A model generated the notes under the pieces. The model did no database searches. It worked only from the letters and a program-made list of their open reading frames with translations, and was not told the origin of the DNA. Of a DNA stretch of 8,523 nucleotides, positions 1-5,903 are shown one piece after another (the first letter of the stretch is position 1; each line of letters begins with the position of its first letter). Location: assembly GCA_964540415.1 (NCBI GenBank), contig CAZIMM010000090.1, positions 1 to 8,523 of the forward strand. The letters are read 5' to 3'. The position numbers and the translations under genes were made by a program. The stretch is from CAZIMM01 sp964540415 (lineage in GTDB: Bacteria > Bacillota > Clostridia > Oscillospirales > Acutalibacteraceae).

Positions 1-813
1 CCGTGGGGCAAGGGCCGCCCCGGCTGGCACATTGAGTGCTCTGCCATGGTTCGCCGCTTCCTGGGCGAAACCATCGACATTCACTGCGGAGGGCAAGACC
101 TCATTTTTCCGCACCACGAAAACGAAATTGCGCAAAGCGAGTGCTGCAACGGCGTGCCCTTTGCGAATTACTGGATGCACAACGGGTTCATAAACGTCGA
201 CAACGTCAAAATGGCAAAATCCCTCGGGAACTTTTTCACCGTCAGGGATGTTGCGGAGAAATACGGCTATGAACCGATTCGCTATCTGATGATAGCCTCG
301 CATTACCGCAGCCCGATCAACTACAGCACCGACGTTATTGAGCAGTGCAAGGCAGCACTCGAAAGGCTTTACACCTGCCGCGAAAATCTCGATTTTGCCG
401 TTGCAAATGCAGCCGACGGCGAGCTTGACAGTGAGATTGCCGACAGCCTTTCTCAGCGCCGTGAGCAGTTCATCAACGCGATGGACGATGACCTGAACAC
501 AGCCGACGCCCTCGCAGCGGTGTATGAGCTTGTCAGAGACATCAACACACTCGTTGTCGGCACCGATGCGAGCAGGACAACCTGTGAATTCGCAAGTGAG
601 CTCTACGGTGAGCTGTGCGGAGTTCTCGGGCTGGTTTACAACAAAAAGAGTTCCGCTCTCGATGACGAAATTGAGGAGCTTATCGCCCGGCGCGCAAATG
701 CCCGCAAGGAGAAAAACTGGGCTGAGGCGGATGCAATCAGAGACAAAATAAAAGCCATGGGAGTTGTTCTTGAGGACACTCCGCAGGGCGTAAAGTGGCA
801 TATCGAAAAATAA
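1..813 (+). CDS. cysS: Cysteinyl-tRNA synthetase, C-terminal part (5' end outside window)
   Basis: Class I aminoacyl-tRNA synthetase that charges tRNA-Cys with cysteine in the cytoplasm. The reading frame is open from base 1 and gives 270 residues to the TAA stop; family members are about 460-470 aa, so roughly the first 40%, including the HIGH motif, lies upstream. Window residue 1 begins in the conserved PWGKGRPGWHIECSAM block. Three of the four zinc ligands known from the E. coli enzyme are visible by alignment from memory: Cys13, His38 and Glu42 (in FPHHENE). The second class I signature is KMAKS at residues 70-74 rather than the usual KMSKS, followed by the typical LGNFFTVRD. The rest is the DALR-type anticodon-binding region and a charged C-terminus. 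The next gene starts 19 bases downstream on the same strand, so the two may be cotranscribed. Identification is secure. Confidence 0.97.
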   Translation, partial: PWGKGRPGWHIECSAMVRRFLGETIDIHCGGQDLIFPHHENEIAQSECCNGVPFANYWMHNGFINVDNVKMAKSLGNFFTVRDVAEKYGYEPIRYLMIASHYRSPINYSTDVIEQCKAALERLYTCRENLDFAVANAADGELDSEIADSLSQRREQFINAMDDDLNTADALAAVYELVRDINTLVVGTDASRTTCEFASELYGELCGVLGLVYNKKSSALDDEIEELIARRANARKEKNWAEADAIRDKIKAMGVVLEDTPQGVKWHIEK

Positions 814-832
814 AATCAACGGGGGTAAAAAA

Positions 833-2287
833 ATGAGCTTTTTATCAGGTGTCGTAAAAATCCTCAGCAACAACATGAGACGTGCCGGGGTCAAGACTCT
901 CGCATCAAATCCAGCTCCGAAAATTCCCGAAGCTCAGTTTAATCGCGTCGAAAAAGCAGTTTCCGAGTTCTACAGCGTCGGCTTTGCAAAAACCGACATT
1001 ATGCCCTCAGACATGAGCTATACAAAGTACTATGTTGCGGGTTACAGGTACAAAAACCCGGCAAGCGGCTCTCTTGACCCGATGACCGCAAGCGCTGTCT
1101 GGGTTGACGACCAGTCGGGAGCCGGCGGCGTCGTCTTTGTGTCGACGGACACAATCGGACTTTTCGATTATGACATTCGCATCATCAAGGACATGCTCAA
1201 GGATTTTGTCGCCGAAACGGGTTGCCGTGCAATCAACATCATGAGCATCCACAACCACGCCGCGATTGACACCATGGGGCTTTGGGGGCCACTTCCTAAG
1301 AGCGGACGCAATCCCAATTACATGAAAATCGTTTATGACGGCGTTGTCAAGGTAGTTAAGGAAGCTTATGCCGACAGACGCGAGGGCTCACTTTTCGTCG
1401 GAAGCAAGGAGACTCCCGACATTCAGCGCGATTCACGTCTTCCGAATGTTTTCAGCAACGTTCTTACAAGAATACGCTTTGTGCCGAATGACGGCTCACG
1501 GGAAATTTTCATCCTCAATTATGCCTCACACACTGAGTCACTTCTGGGTGCCAACTCGCTTGTCAGTGCGGACTTTGCCTACTATATCCGCAAATATATT
1601 CTTGAAGAACGCGGCGCGGAGACAATCTATTTTGTCGGTGCAATCGGCGGACTCATCAGGCTCAAGGAGCTTGACAAGGATAATATAAAGTCCACAGAAA
1701 TGGGCGGCAGAGCAATTGCGGACACGGCGCTCGCAATTGAAGACGAGCGGAAGCTTGACGCAAGAATCAGCTTCATCCGCCAGGAGTTCTATGTTGACGC
1801 GGAAAATGTTGCGTTGATTTACGCCGCAAAATACAACATCATCAAAGCAAACAAGTTTGCAACCGGTGCCGGCAGTCTCGGCTGGTCGCTGCGAACGGAA
1901 ATGTCATACTACGACATCGGCGGTCTGAAGCTTCTGCTTCTCCCCGGTGAGATTTTCCCCGAACTGGTTTACGGAGGATATCTGTCGGCAGAGGAATCCG
2001 GAACCGGCAACGGGCCTGAAGTCAATCCCCTGCCTCTTGAAGAAATCGCCGGAGAAAAGCTCCTTGTTTTCGGACTTTCCAATGATGAAATCGGCTACAT
2101 AACAACGCCGAACGACTTTATTCTCAACCCCGATCGTCCGTATCTCGACCGCGCTGTTGACAGCCACGGCAGAACTCATTATGAGGAGACAAACGGCCTC
2201 GGCATCAACACGGCGACGATTATTGCTCAGACCTTTGAGCAGATGATAAAGACTGTCAAAGAGAGCGAAAAATCAGCGCTGAAATAA
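833..2287 (+). CDS. Neutral/alkaline ceramidase-like metalloprotein
   Basis: A 484-aa protein resembling the N-terminal catalytic domain of neutral/alkaline non-lysosomal ceramidases (zinc amidases that cut the N-acyl bond of ceramide). Supporting motifs: VGFAKTDIMPSD at 49-60 matches the family's opening strand; SIHNHAAID at 138-146 corresponds to the THTHSGP zinc motif (His140/His142); NYASHTESL at 229-237 supplies a second His (233); LLPGEIFPEL at 369-378 supplies the Glu ligand (373); and GLSNDEIGYITTP at 414-426 supplies the Tyr ligand (422). All four expected ligand positions therefore seem filled. I see no convincing signal peptide and no membrane segment, whereas studied bacterial ceramidases are secreted, so the substrate here is unknown and may not be ceramide. 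Length fits the catalytic domain without the usual C-terminal immunoglobulin-like domain. ATG 833 is preceded by a GGGGG Shine-Dalgarno at 821-825. The last 15 bases overlap the convergent flavoprotein gene. Confidence 0.7.
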   Translation: MSFLSGVVKILSNNMRRAGVKTLASNPAPKIPEAQFNRVEKAVSEFYSVGFAKTDIMPSDMSYTKYYVAGYRYKNPASGSLDPMTASAVWVDDQSGAGGVVFVSTDTIGLFDYDIRIIKDMLKDFVAETGCRAINIMSIHNHAAIDTMGLWGPLPKSGRNPNYMKIVYDGVVKVVKEAYADRREGSLFVGSKETPDIQRDSRLPNVFSNVLTRIRFVPNDGSREIFILNYASHTESLLGANSLVSADFAYYIRKYILEERGAETIYFVGAIGGLIRLKELDKDNIKSTEMGGRAIADTALAIEDERKLDARISFIRQEFYVDAENVALIYAAKYNIIKANKFATGAGSLGWSLRTEMSYYDIGGLKLLLLPGEIFPELVYGGYLSAEESGTGNGPEVNPLPLEEIAGEKLLVFGLSNDEIGYITTPNDFILNPDRPYLDRAVDSHGRTHYEETNGLGINTATIIAQTFEQMIKTVKESEKSALK

Positions 2288-2827
2288 TATCCTTCCCTGC
2301 TCACGGGCAGCATTGAGCGCCTCTAGTGTGGGTGAAAGAGTGTCGGTTGAGCGGAAACAGGTTTCGGCAACGAGTGAAGTGTTCATCACGGTGAACTGAC
2401 ATTCAATCTGCTTTTTGATTGCATCAAAGCCCTTGCTCTGCGCGCAGCCCGAAGTGACCGCAAGACCCGCTCTTTTCGGTGTTTTAACCGGCGGACGTTC
2501 ATTCCACACAAAGCGGAGCGAATAATAGAGCTGAAAACGATCAAATATAGCTTTCAGGGGCGACGGCATTGAGCCGTTGTAAACAGGCGATGCGACTAAA
2601 AAATGTGTCGCGTTCTCAAAGTCTGCAAAAAAGCCGTCAAGGTCTCTGAAGCCGCAGCGGCTCTCCCGTTCGCAAATTCCGCACGCTGTGCACGGCTTCG
2701 CATTGAGCTCATACGCAGAGTATTCCTTTATCGTGGCATCGGACGGTGCAGCCGAAAGCATCTCACGCGCAAGAAGCATTGTGTTCGAGCAAGCACGCGG
2801 AGAGCCGTTGAGAAGAAGAATGTTCAC
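2273..2827 (-). CDS. Flavodoxin-fold iron-sulfur flavoprotein-like NAD(P)H reductase
   Basis: A 184-aa flavoprotein of the NADPH-dependent FMN reductase / iron-sulfur flavoprotein (Isf) superfamily, probably a cytoplasmic electron-transfer or quinone/oxidant reductase in an anaerobe. The N-terminal MNILLLNGSPR strand-loop and GSPRACSNT (8-16) form the FMN-phosphate loop. Residues 80-85 (SPVYNG) and the following PSPLKAIFDR are the second flavin-contact loop. Between them is a compact cysteine motif, Cys46-x2-Cys49-x2-Cys52-x5-Cys58, as expected for a 4Fe-4S cluster in Isf-type proteins. Length is normal. The start is GTG at 2825-2827, with an AAAGGGG Shine-Dalgarno about 9 bases upstream and a near-consensus promoter beyond it; no better start exists. 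It is convergent with the ceramidase-like gene and overlaps it by 15 bases. The exact substrate cannot be read from sequence. Confidence 0.85.
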   Translation of the reverse strand: MNILLLNGSPRACSNTMLLAREMLSAAPSDATIKEYSAYELNAKPCTACGICERESRCGFRDLDGFFADFENATHFLVASPVYNGSMPSPLKAIFDRFQLYYSLRFVWNERPPVKTPKRAGLAVTSGCAQSKGFDAIKKQIECQFTVMNTSLVAETCFRSTDTLSPTLEALNAAREQGRILFQR

Positions 2828-2851
2828 AGCTATGTCCCCTTTCTGCGTAAC

Positions 2852-2880
2852 ATTTTAGCTCATTGCACATTTCATGTCAA
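2852..2880 (-). promoter_or_regulatory. Sigma-70/SigA-type promoter of the flavoprotein gene
   Basis: Read on the minus strand: TTGACA (2880-2875), a 17-base spacer, then TAAAAT (2857-2852). The -35 hexamer is a perfect consensus and the -10 differs at one position, with ideal spacing. Predicted start of transcription is near 2845, giving a leader of about 20 bases before the GTG start at 2827, enough for the AAAGGGG ribosome site. This is one of the two strongest housekeeping promoters in the window. I see no obvious operator palindrome over it. Confidence 0.8.
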
Positions 2881-2917
2881 CATTGCAGCTGTTTTTCTTG
2901 TTTTTTTATAAAATCCC

Positions 2918-2946
2918 TTGTAATCTAACGGATTATGATGTAGAAT
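2918..2946 (+). promoter_or_regulatory. Sigma-70/SigA-type promoter of ireB
   Basis: TTGTAA (2918-2923), a 17-base spacer, then TAGAAT (2941-2946). Both hexamers are close to consensus and spacing is ideal. Predicted transcription start is near 2953, with the ireB Shine-Dalgarno AGGAAGGAG at 2962-2970. An A/T-rich T-run lies just upstream (about 2891-2913) and could act as an UP-like element. The promoter is divergent from the flavoprotein promoter, with the two -35 elements about 37 bases apart. Confidence 0.7.
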
Positions 2947-2979
2947 GTTTTATGTATTTTTAGGAAGGAGTTGAGAAAA

Positions 2980-3228
2980 GTGACCGACAAGACCATTCAA
3001 TTCTCCATCAAGGATGAGCACGAGGCTGAAATGCGCAAGATTCTCACCTCTGTTTATGATGCGCTCAGTGAGAAAGGATATAATCCGGTAAGCCAGATAG
3101 TGGGTTACATTCTCTCCGAGGACCCGACTTATATCACAACTCACAACAACGCCCGCAGCCTGATTCGCCGCATTGACCGCGACGAGCTTATGCAGGCTCT
3201 TGTCAAGAATTATCTTAACGCCAAATGA
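2980..3228 (+). CDS. ireB: IreB family regulatory phosphoprotein (UPF0297)
   Basis: An 82-aa small cytoplasmic regulator. In Enterococcus faecalis, IreB is phosphorylated on N-terminal threonines by the PASTA kinase IreK and modulates intrinsic cephalosporin resistance and envelope-stress responses. Family hallmarks seen here are an N-terminal TDKTIQFSI with two threonines (Thr2, Thr5), VYDALSEKGYNPVSQIVGY, LSEDPTYITTHNNARSLIRR and a C-terminal helix ending DELMQALVKNYL. I chose GTG at 2980 because the Shine-Dalgarno AGGAAGGAG (2962-2970) lies 9 bases before it. An in-frame TTG at 2971 abuts that site directly and is too close to be used; the GTG start also gives the normal family N-terminus. 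Firmicutes usually carry alaS upstream and ruvX downstream; here a 97-aa unknown gene follows after 15 bases and no ruvX is present. Confidence 0.93.
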   Translation: MTDKTIQFSIKDEHEAEMRKILTSVYDALSEKGYNPVSQIVGYILSEDPTYITTHNNARSLIRRIDRDELMQALVKNYLNAK

Positions 3229-3243
3229 TTGAGAGGTACCCAA

Positions 3244-3537
3244 ATGGCAGAAAAAAAGAAAAACGCCTTTTTCACATATAAAGGCAAACCCTTCGTGCGC
3301 TGCGGCAATATGATTTATTACGGCAATATGACTGATGAATTTGTTCTGATGCTCCAGATCACAAGCACAAAAAAGGTCAAGGAGCTTGATGTTGCCGACC
3401 GTGTCACAGTTCAGCTCCTTCGAACCGACCCGGATGTTCGCCCGAAAGACAGAGTTGTCAACAAAACGGAGAAGAAGGGCCTTTACTCCGCAATGGAGGT
3501 TGGCACAATCTGGCTGCAGAGAGCGCTGACAAAATAA
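3244..3537 (+). CDS. Conserved-looking 97-aa protein of unknown function downstream of ireB
   Basis: I cannot assign a known domain. The protein has a lysine-rich N-terminus (AEKKKN), an aromatic beta-like stretch (FFTYKGKPFVRCGNMIYYG, residues 10-28), then a hydrophobic and charged body with LMLQIT, VKELDVADRVTVQLL and a C-terminal helix (YSAMEVGTIWLQRAL). There is no signal peptide or membrane segment, and its single Cys offers no metal site. It reads as a compact folded cytoplasmic protein; I have the impression that similar proteins occur in Oscillospiraceae, but this is memory, not a search. The ATG at 3244 is chosen because GAGAGGT (3231-3237) lies 6 bases upstream; an in-frame TTG at 3229 has no usable site. 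It follows ireB by 15 bases under the same promoter and is closed by the terminator at 3550-3580, so ireB and this gene form a two-gene unit. Confidence 0.85.
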   Translation: MAEKKKNAFFTYKGKPFVRCGNMIYYGNMTDEFVLMLQITSTKKVKELDVADRVTVQLLRTDPDVRPKDRVVNKTEKKGLYSAMEVGTIWLQRALTK

Positions 3538-3549
3538 CATTTGAGCAAA

Positions 3550-3580
3550 GTAACCGTTCGTTTGCAGAGCGGTTATTTTT
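3550..3580 (+). terminator. Rho-independent terminator of the ireB unit
   Basis: A 10-bp stem is formed by 3550-3559 (GTAACCGTTC) and 3567-3576 (GAGCGGTTAT), with a 7-base loop and two G-U pairs, followed immediately by a T-run at 3576-3580. It begins about 12 bases after the stop of the 97-aa gene and ends 26 bases before the dut start. It should separate ireB transcription from dut, although partial read-through is possible. Confidence 0.75.
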
Positions 3581-3606
3581 ATATTGATTCACACGGAGGA
3601 ACAGCA

Positions 3607-4041
3607 ATGAACATACTTTTCAAAAAGCTCAGAGAAAATGCCGTTATTCCTCAAAGAGCAACTGCCGGAAGCGCCGGCCTTGACCTTTGCGCATGCATTG
3701 ATTCCGCGATGACGGTGCCCGGCGGAGGGCATGTGATTGTGCCGACAGGGCTTGCAATCGAGCTGCCCGAAAGCGGACTCGCGGCAATGGTTTTTGCACG
3801 CAGCGGCCTTGCAATAAAGCACGGTCTGGGGCTGCTCAACGGTGTCGTTGACAGTGACTACAGGGGAGAGATATGCGTCGGGATTGTCAATCAGTTTGAC
3901 GAGCCCTATGTCATTATGCCCGGAGAAAGGGTTGCCCAACTCGTTATTATGCCTGTCTGCCTGCTGCCTGTCTGTCAAGTTGATGAGATTGACAGCACTC
4001 AAAGAGGCGTCGGAGGATTCGGTTCAACAGGCAAAATATAA
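3607..4041 (+). CDS. dut: dUTP diphosphatase (dUTPase, trimeric type)
   Basis: Hydrolyses dUTP to dUMP and pyrophosphate, keeping uracil out of DNA and supplying dUMP for thymidylate synthesis. The 144-aa length is typical for the homotrimeric family, and all five motifs are present in order: I AGSAGLDL (20-27), II ARSGLA (64-69), III GVVDSDYRGEI (79-89) with expected catalytic Asp82 and uracil-selecting Tyr85, IV PGERVAQL (105-112), and V RGVGGFGSTG (133-142). It looks fully active. The start is ATG 3607, with GGAGGA at 3595-3600; an upstream in-frame TTG at 3541 would run translation through the terminator hairpin and lacks a ribosome site. A weak promoter candidate (TTCGTT 3557-3562, 17-base spacer, TATATT 3580-3585) overlaps the terminator, so how dut is transcribed is not settled. 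Confidence 0.96.
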   Translation: MNILFKKLRENAVIPQRATAGSAGLDLCACIDSAMTVPGGGHVIVPTGLAIELPESGLAAMVFARSGLAIKHGLGLLNGVVDSDYRGEICVGIVNQFDEPYVIMPGERVAQLVIMPVCLLPVCQVDEIDSTQRGVGGFGSTGKI

Positions 4042-4080
4042 GGCAGTCAGAATCTTAAATAAAGAAAGGAAAATCCGTCT

Positions 4081-4365
4081 GTGATTATTTTGAACGTTCA
4101 CTATAAATGCAAGCCCGGCAAGCGCGACGAATTCCGCGAAAACCTCAATATACTGGGAGTTCCGAGCAAAACAAGAGCCGAGGACGGCTGCCTCGGCTAT
4201 GACTATTATCTGCCCGTTGACAATGACGATGAGCTGCTCCTCATTGAGCGCTGGAGAGATGCCGAGGCGCTTGCCTCGCATGGCACAAGTGCGCACTGTG
4301 TTGAGCTTCAGCCCGTAAAGCAAAAGTACATTACAGAGACAATAATCAATAAATTCGTCATTTGA
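4081..4365 (+). CDS. ABM-domain (antibiotic biosynthesis monooxygenase-like) small protein
   Basis: A 94-aa protein with the ferredoxin-like alpha+beta ABM fold, the group that includes YgiN-type quinol monooxygenases, heme-degrading IsdG-like proteins and many uncharacterised dimers. Typical features are an opening beta strand IILNVHYKCKPGKRDEF (2-18), EDGCLGYDYYLPVDNDDELLLIERWRD spread over the centre (about 35-61), and a following SHGTSAHC segment that corresponds to the family's AHxxSxHF stretch. No heme- or substrate-specific residues let me say which reaction, if any, it performs. The GTG start at 4081 has AAGGA 10 bases upstream. It begins 39 bases after dut and may be cotranscribed with it. 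Its last 8 bases overlap the end of convergent yqfD. Confidence 0.8.
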   Translation: MIILNVHYKCKPGKRDEFRENLNILGVPSKTRAEDGCLGYDYYLPVDNDDELLLIERWRDAEALASHGTSAHCVELQPVKQKYITETIINKFVI

Positions 4366-5578
4366 CTTCGCTTTCTTCCGTTCCGTAATCAATCAGCAGT
4401 TCTTCGGCGATTCCCGCGCTCTTTGTATAGACATAATCGGCTGTGATTCCGACATTTTTTTCATCAACAAGCAGTGCAAGCTTTTTTTCGGAAATGTCAC
4501 AGTATTGCAGCTGACCGCTTTCCGCGTCAAACAGCCTTTCAAGGCACAGCAGCGCACGCTCATTTTGTGTGAGAGTGCGTTGCTTTTTTTCGTATTGCGC
4601 GGCACAGGTCAGCTTGACGGAAAACGGCAAGCGCACCGAATTCAGCTCCGCCTGCCGTTCACAGGTAAACACCTCAGCTTTGCTCACGTCTCCGAACATC
4701 GGCAGAACCGGGAATTCGATTCCGAAAAGATTCAGCCTCACCGCATACCTGCAGCCGGTGCGCGCAAAGCATTCCGACTTTTGCCCGACTGCGGCGGACA
4801 GTCTTTTTTCCGCTCTCACCACCGCGTAACCTTGTGCATGACGGAAGCGAAAGGTGCCGTTCTTGTTTTGAACAATTCCGCTTATCAGCACATCGCCGTC
4901 AATCACCGCCGAGCCGACCTTTTTCACCGGTGTTCCGGCATATGCTTCCAGAGTTATCAACTGACCGTCACTGGTGCTGATGACATCGCACGGAGTTGAA
5001 TCCGCCAGCACCGTGGGCGATCCGTTTCTTTCACGCACCTCCACGCTCACCTTGCTGCCGAGGATATTGACGGCTATCCAGGCCACATCGTCAAGTGTGC
5101 TCATTGTGTTGAGGCGCGCCGATACGGTGTCGATATTTTTTGCCAATACGCCGATACGCACTCCGTTTTCGGCAAGCACGGCAATAATCTCATCATCCGT
5201 AACTTTTTGATTGCCGGTTATTTCGATGCTCCACAGCATATTCGACATAACCATAAGCACACACAGGAAGAAAACCGTTCCGCACAGCAAGCCCGCTCTG
5301 CGTCTGTATTTCCACAGAAAAAACGGTATGCCGATCCTGCGGCGCACCTTCAGCCGCATTCCCGATTTGACCGCTGCGGGACGGATTGACCTATAACCGC
5401 CGATTGTTGTTTTTACAAGCAGTCCGCCGTCCTTTGTGCGCAAATCCCACAGCGGTATGCCTCTTGCGGCGCACAGGTTAATAAAGCGTTCGGGGAAACC
5501 GCCGTACGCAAAAAATTCAACGTATCCGAAAAGGAATCTCAACAGCCTGACAACGCTAATGGTATCACCCTCAGACAA
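4358..5578 (-). CDS. yqfD: Sporulation protein YqfD
   Basis: A 406-aa membrane-anchored protein of the YqfD family, part of the conserved sporulation gene set and a sigma-E (mother-cell) regulon member in Bacillus subtilis; its precise activity is unknown. Layout: a cytoplasmic N-terminal region (RLLRFLFGYVEF, then FPERFINLCAARGIPLWDL at 28-46), a basic stretch RRRIGIPFFLWKYRRR (79-94), one transmembrane helix (about 96-116), then a long extracytoplasmic part that opens with WSIEITGNQKVTDDEI, a POTRA/FtsQ-like beginning. The furthest upstream start is TTG at 5578, overlapping the last 8 bases of yqfC, but it has no Shine-Dalgarno. A GAGGGTG lies just downstream of it, so the real start may be slightly internal (ATT at about 5560 or TTG at about 5542). 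Translation is probably coupled to yqfC. Its 3' end overlaps the convergent ABM gene by 8 bases. Confidence 0.93.
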   Translation of the reverse strand: MSEGDTISVVRLLRFLFGYVEFFAYGGFPERFINLCAARGIPLWDLRTKDGGLLVKTTIGGYRSIRPAAVKSGMRLKVRRRIGIPFFLWKYRRRAGLLCGTVFFLCVLMVMSNMLWSIEITGNQKVTDDEIIAVLAENGVRIGVLAKNIDTVSARLNTMSTLDDVAWIAVNILGSKVSVEVRERNGSPTVLADSTPCDVISTSDGQLITLEAYAGTPVKKVGSAVIDGDVLISGIVQNKNGTFRFRHAQGYAVVRAEKRLSAAVGQKSECFARTGCRYAVRLNLFGIEFPVLPMFGDVSKAEVFTCERQAELNSVRLPFSVKLTCAAQYEKKQRTLTQNERALLCLERLFDAESGQLQYCDISEKKLALLVDEKNVGITADYVYTKSAGIAEELLIDYGTEESEVK

Positions 5579-5840
5579 ATGAAATGGTCACAAACGTGCC
5601 AGTAATAACCGCTTGCTCGGGCTTGAGAGAGCGAATGCAGAGATTGTCGCCGCAAAAACGCACTGTCATGCCCTCGAGGCTCAGACAAATTACGCCGTCT
5701 CCGTATTCAAGAATGCCCTTGCAGCCCTCAACCACCGCCTCTCTGTTGCCGGAGATATCCATATGCGCCCACCCCGAAAGCGCCATGGCGGGAGCCTCGA
5801 ATTGCTCACCTATGTTTTCCAGCCTGTTTCTCACACTCAT
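5571..5840 (-). CDS. yqfC: Sporulation protein YqfC (YabP/YqfC family)
   Basis: A small sporulation protein (about 87-90 aa) of the YabP/YqfC family, normally found directly before yqfD and expressed from a sigma-E promoter in B. subtilis. The order yqfC-yqfD with overlapping ends is the main support, together with the family-like pattern: a short basic N-terminus, HMDISGNREAVVEGCKGIL, YGDGVICLSLEGMTVRFCGDNLCIRSL and a closing TGTFVTISFV. Three starts cluster together: GTG 5843, ATG 5840 and GTG 5834. The Shine-Dalgarno CGGGAG (5843-5848) is ideally spaced (8 bases) only for GTG 5834; I report ATG 5840 as the conventional choice, and the difference is two codons. No membrane segment is seen. 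Divergent ylbJ lies upstream across a shared palindrome. Confidence 0.88.
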   Translation of the reverse strand: MSVRNRLENIGEQFEAPAMALSGWAHMDISGNREAVVEGCKGILEYGDGVICLSLEGMTVRFCGDNLCIRSLKPEQAVITGTFVTISFV

Positions 5841-5851
5841 CACTCCCGTGC

Positions 5852-5879
5852 TATATTTATGCCGCCTGACATAAATATA
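5852..5879. promoter_or_regulatory. Perfect 10-bp inverted repeat, candidate bidirectional sporulation promoter
   Basis: TATATTTATG (5852-5861) and CATAAATATA (5870-5879) are perfect reverse complements separated by 8 bases. The site lies between divergent yqfC and ylbJ. On each strand the downstream arm reads CATAAATA, resembling the sigma-E/sigma-G type -10 (CATACAnT, about 6 of 8), and an ATATT about 12 bases before it resembles a sigma-E -35, though the spacing is a little short. Since homologues of both flanking genes are sigma-E regulated in B. subtilis, I read it as a compact symmetric promoter pair; an operator for a dimeric regulator is the alternative. Confidence 0.45.
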
Positions 5880-5903
5880 TTTGTGAAAGCGTGGTGTGCG
5901 AAA

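Noticed and set aside
2950..3540. A 196-codon open frame on the minus strand across ireB and the 97-aa gene
   Set aside because: It is fully antisense to two well-supported genes with good ribosome sites, and its translation shows no recognisable domain.
3541..3606. TTG start giving a 22-residue extension of dUTPase
   Set aside because: It would translate through the terminator hairpin, has no Shine-Dalgarno, and the five-motif protein is complete from ATG 3607.
4505..4999. A 164-codon open frame on the plus strand inside yqfD
   Set aside because: Shadow of yqfD; low-complexity His/Arg/Gln-rich translation with no ribosome site or family resemblance.
5613..5903. Long upstream extension of the ylbJ frame
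   Set aside because: It is antisense to yqfC and crosses the shared promoter region; the YlbJ-like sequence begins only near 5904.
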